A stretch of 12,874 nucleotides of DNA, from the NCBI GenBank assembly GCA_014799525.1, contig JAAVHW010000014.1, positions 1-12,874 on the forward strand, in the 5' to 3' direction. The notes beneath the pieces were generated by a model. That model was not told the origin of the DNA, ran no database searches, and saw only the letters and a program-made list of their open reading frames with translations. Source of the stretch: Clostridiales bacterium (GTDB lineage: Bacteria; Bacillota; Clostridia; Christensenellales; CAG-917). Positions 11,418 to 12,874 of this stretch are shown piece by piece. Position 1 is the first letter of the stretch; every line of letters starts with the position of its first letter. The translations under genes were made by a program, and so were the position numbers.

Positions 11418-12874
11418 TCACGCTATTATACTCACCTTGCTGCCATCACTCGGAGTTTTGGTGACGAGAATTTGCTTGTCTATTTTATCCTTTAGCTCTG
11501 CCACGTGCGAGATAATGCCTACAAGCTTGTTGCCCTCCGCAAGTCCAGAAAGCGCCCTCATTGCCTGCGTGAGCGATTCCGCATCCAAAGAACCGAAGCC
11601 CTCGTCCACAAACATAGTGTCAAGCTGTATGCCGCCTGCCGACGACTGGATTTCATCAGATAAGCCAAGCGCCAACGAAAGCGATGCTTTGAATGACTCT
11701 CCTCCAGATAGCGTTCTCACACTGCGCTCGCTGCCGTTATAGTGGTCGATTACGTTGAGGTCCAATCCGCTTTGACCTTTCTTGTTTTCTGCCTCTTCGC
11801 AACGCTTCAGCTCGTACTGACCACCCGTCATGATAAGCAAGCGCGTGTTTGCACGGTTTATCACTCTGTCAAAATAATACGCCTGAATATACGTTTCAAG
11901 CTTTATCTTTTCTTTTCCGCTGAGATTTCCGTTTGCCGTATTGCTAAGCGCTTTTATCCAAGTCCAACGCTTTTCAACTTCGGCAACCTTCAACATTTTA
12001 TTTTTAAGGTTTTCCGCTATTCTTTTGTTTGTTGATATTCTTACGGCAATTTCATTCGTCTTTTTTATCAGTTCGGCTTTTTCATCAGTCAACGCCTTGC
12101 CTCTCGCACTTTCGCCGTCAATGTTTACATCCGTCTTATCCGACAGGTTTTTCGTCGCAGTATTTATAATTCCGTTATATTCGGCAACGAGGTTTTCACT
12201 CCTCTGCCAGTCCGCTTTCGCCTTGTTGACTGCCTTTTTCAATTCCTCATTTCGACGCTTCATGACGTTTATTTCCGCCTTTAGCGCACCTTCGGATTCA
12301 TATTTAAGTTTTTTGTTCAAATCAGAAAGCTGCGCTTCCTGCTGCTTATAAGCTGCCGAATTTGCCGCATTCTGTTCGTTGAGATTTGCGCGCTCGTCCA
12401 AGGTATCTTGAAGTGCCTTTTCTTCATTTGGAATGCGTTTGTCAAGCTCTTCTTTGCGAGCAATTCTTTTTTTAATTACGCTCAATTCATCCTGCGTTTG
12501 CCTAAGCTCAACTTCTATTTCGTTCGCTCTGACGTTAAGCGCATTTTCTATATCCTCAAACACTTCAACAGACAACTGCTCCTTTGCCTGCTCAATTGCC
12601 AAACGCTTCTTCTCCTCGATTATAGCAAGAATACTTCCCGCATAGCTGCTTGCCTTGTTTGACTCTTTTTCGGCAATATCCATCTCCTCGCGGGCGCTAT
12701 CAAGCTGCTCCTTTGTAGGCGCTTTTTCAGATTTATGCGCAACGTGCGGATGGCTTGTCGCGCCGCATACAGGACACGGCTCACCCTCAACAAGCGTATC
12801 GGCAAGAATGCCTGCCTGCTCGTCCAAATACGCCTTATGCTTTATGTCGTACTCTTGCTTTTTTGCCTGCGCTA
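11418..12874 (-). CDS. sbcC: Exonuclease subunit SbcC, C-terminal half (5' end cut by window edge)
   Basis: About 485 codons are visible and the frame is open to the right edge; the TTG at 12827 is an internal leucine, not a start. SbcC is the SMC/Rad50-like ATPase that works with the SbcD nuclease to cleave hairpins and process DNA ends. The visible part starts in the first coiled coil, passes the zinc hook CPVCG (12765-12776, with downstream HPH) and runs through the returning coiled coil, rich in Glu, Lys and Ala. It ends in the C-terminal ATPase lobe: signature LSGGES (11694-11711), Walker B with D-loop FVDEGFGSLD (about 11583-11612) and the switch histidine in IISHV. The N-terminal Walker A lobe lies outside the window. 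sbcD would be expected just upstream. No defect is seen. Confidence 0.96.
   Translation of the reverse strand, partial: AQAKKQEYDIKHKAYLDEQAGILADTLVEGEPCPVCGATSHPHVAHKSEKAPTKEQLDSAREEMDIAEKESNKASSYAGSILAIIEEKKRLAIEQAKEQLSVEVFEDIENALNVRANEIEVELRQTQDELSVIKKRIARKEELDKRIPNEEKALQDTLDERANLNEQNAANSAAYKQQEAQLSDLNKKLKYESEGALKAEINVMKRRNEELKKAVNKAKADWQRSENLVAEYNGIINTATKNLSDKTDVNIDGESARGKALTDEKAELIKKTNEIAVRISTNKRIAENLKNKMLKVAEVEKRWTWIKALSNTANGNLSGKEKIKLETYIQAYYFDRVINRANTRLLIMTGGQYELKRCEEAENKKGQSGLDLNVIDHYNGSERSVRTLSGGESFKASLSLALGLSDEIQSSAGGIQLDTMFVDEGFGSLDAESLTQAMRALSGLAEGNKLVGIISHVAELKDKIDKQILVTKTPSDGSKVSIIA

Noticed and set aside
12806..12827. Possible SbcC start at TTG 12827
   Set aside because: The frame stays open to the window edge and continues in coiled-coil sequence; it is an internal leucine codon.
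1..12874. CRISPR array, tRNA/rRNA genes, transposase or integrase genes
   Set aside because: Looked for on both strands; no regularly spaced direct repeats, no tRNA-like cloverleaf signals and no mobile-element protein motifs were found.

Overview
The window is an ordinary stretch of chromosome from a Bacillota (Firmicutes) bacterium, most likely an anaerobic, probably uncultured, member of the Clostridia. This rests on the mix of families: a PadR/HAAS regulatory pair, an ECF-type ThiT with a TPP riboswitch, flavodoxin/2[4Fe-4S] and Fe-S aldo/keto reductase proteins, and near-consensus sigma-A promoters. No rRNA, tRNA, IS element, prophage gene or CRISPR array was seen. The standard genetic code fits, with TGA used as a stop. 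Both edges cut through genes.

Layout, left to right. (1) 1-960, minus strand: an autoregulated two-gene operon, a PadR-family repressor followed by a HAAS/DUF1700 membrane protein that runs off the left edge. (2) 991-2137, minus strand: a P1-family (S58) peptidase with its own promoter and terminator. (3) 2155-4309: a small thiamine locus. Thiamine pyrophosphokinase (plus strand, apparently leaderless) and a ThiT-type thiamine transporter (minus strand, under a TPP riboswitch) converge on one shared terminator. The transporter carries an unusual five-helix N-terminal extension. (4) 4346-5016, plus strand: mscL. (5) 5075-7192, minus strand: a two-gene operon with a 4-nt overlap, encoding a Zn-ribbon PP-loop ATPase and a flavodoxin/ferredoxin fusion. 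This is the best candidate here for an undescribed system. (6) 7317-8450, plus strand: a Na+/Ca2+ exchanger-family antiporter. (7) 8521-8649: a 130-nt near-palindrome between convergent genes. (8) 8646-11409, minus strand: a three-gene redox operon (cupin, Fe-S aldo/keto reductase with an intact tetrad, Fe-S aldo/keto reductase with a degenerate tetrad) behind a leader that can fold. (9) 11418 to the right edge, minus strand: the C-terminal half of SbcC.

How the parts work together: imported thiamine (ThiT with the ECF module encoded elsewhere) would be converted to TPP by the kinase, and TPP would shut off thiT through the riboswitch. The two iron-sulfur operons probably act in anaerobic redox metabolism, but their substrates cannot be read from the sequence. 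Gene calls rest on motif recognition and family knowledge. Promoter, terminator and RNA-fold calls were made by eye, without energy calculation or database search.
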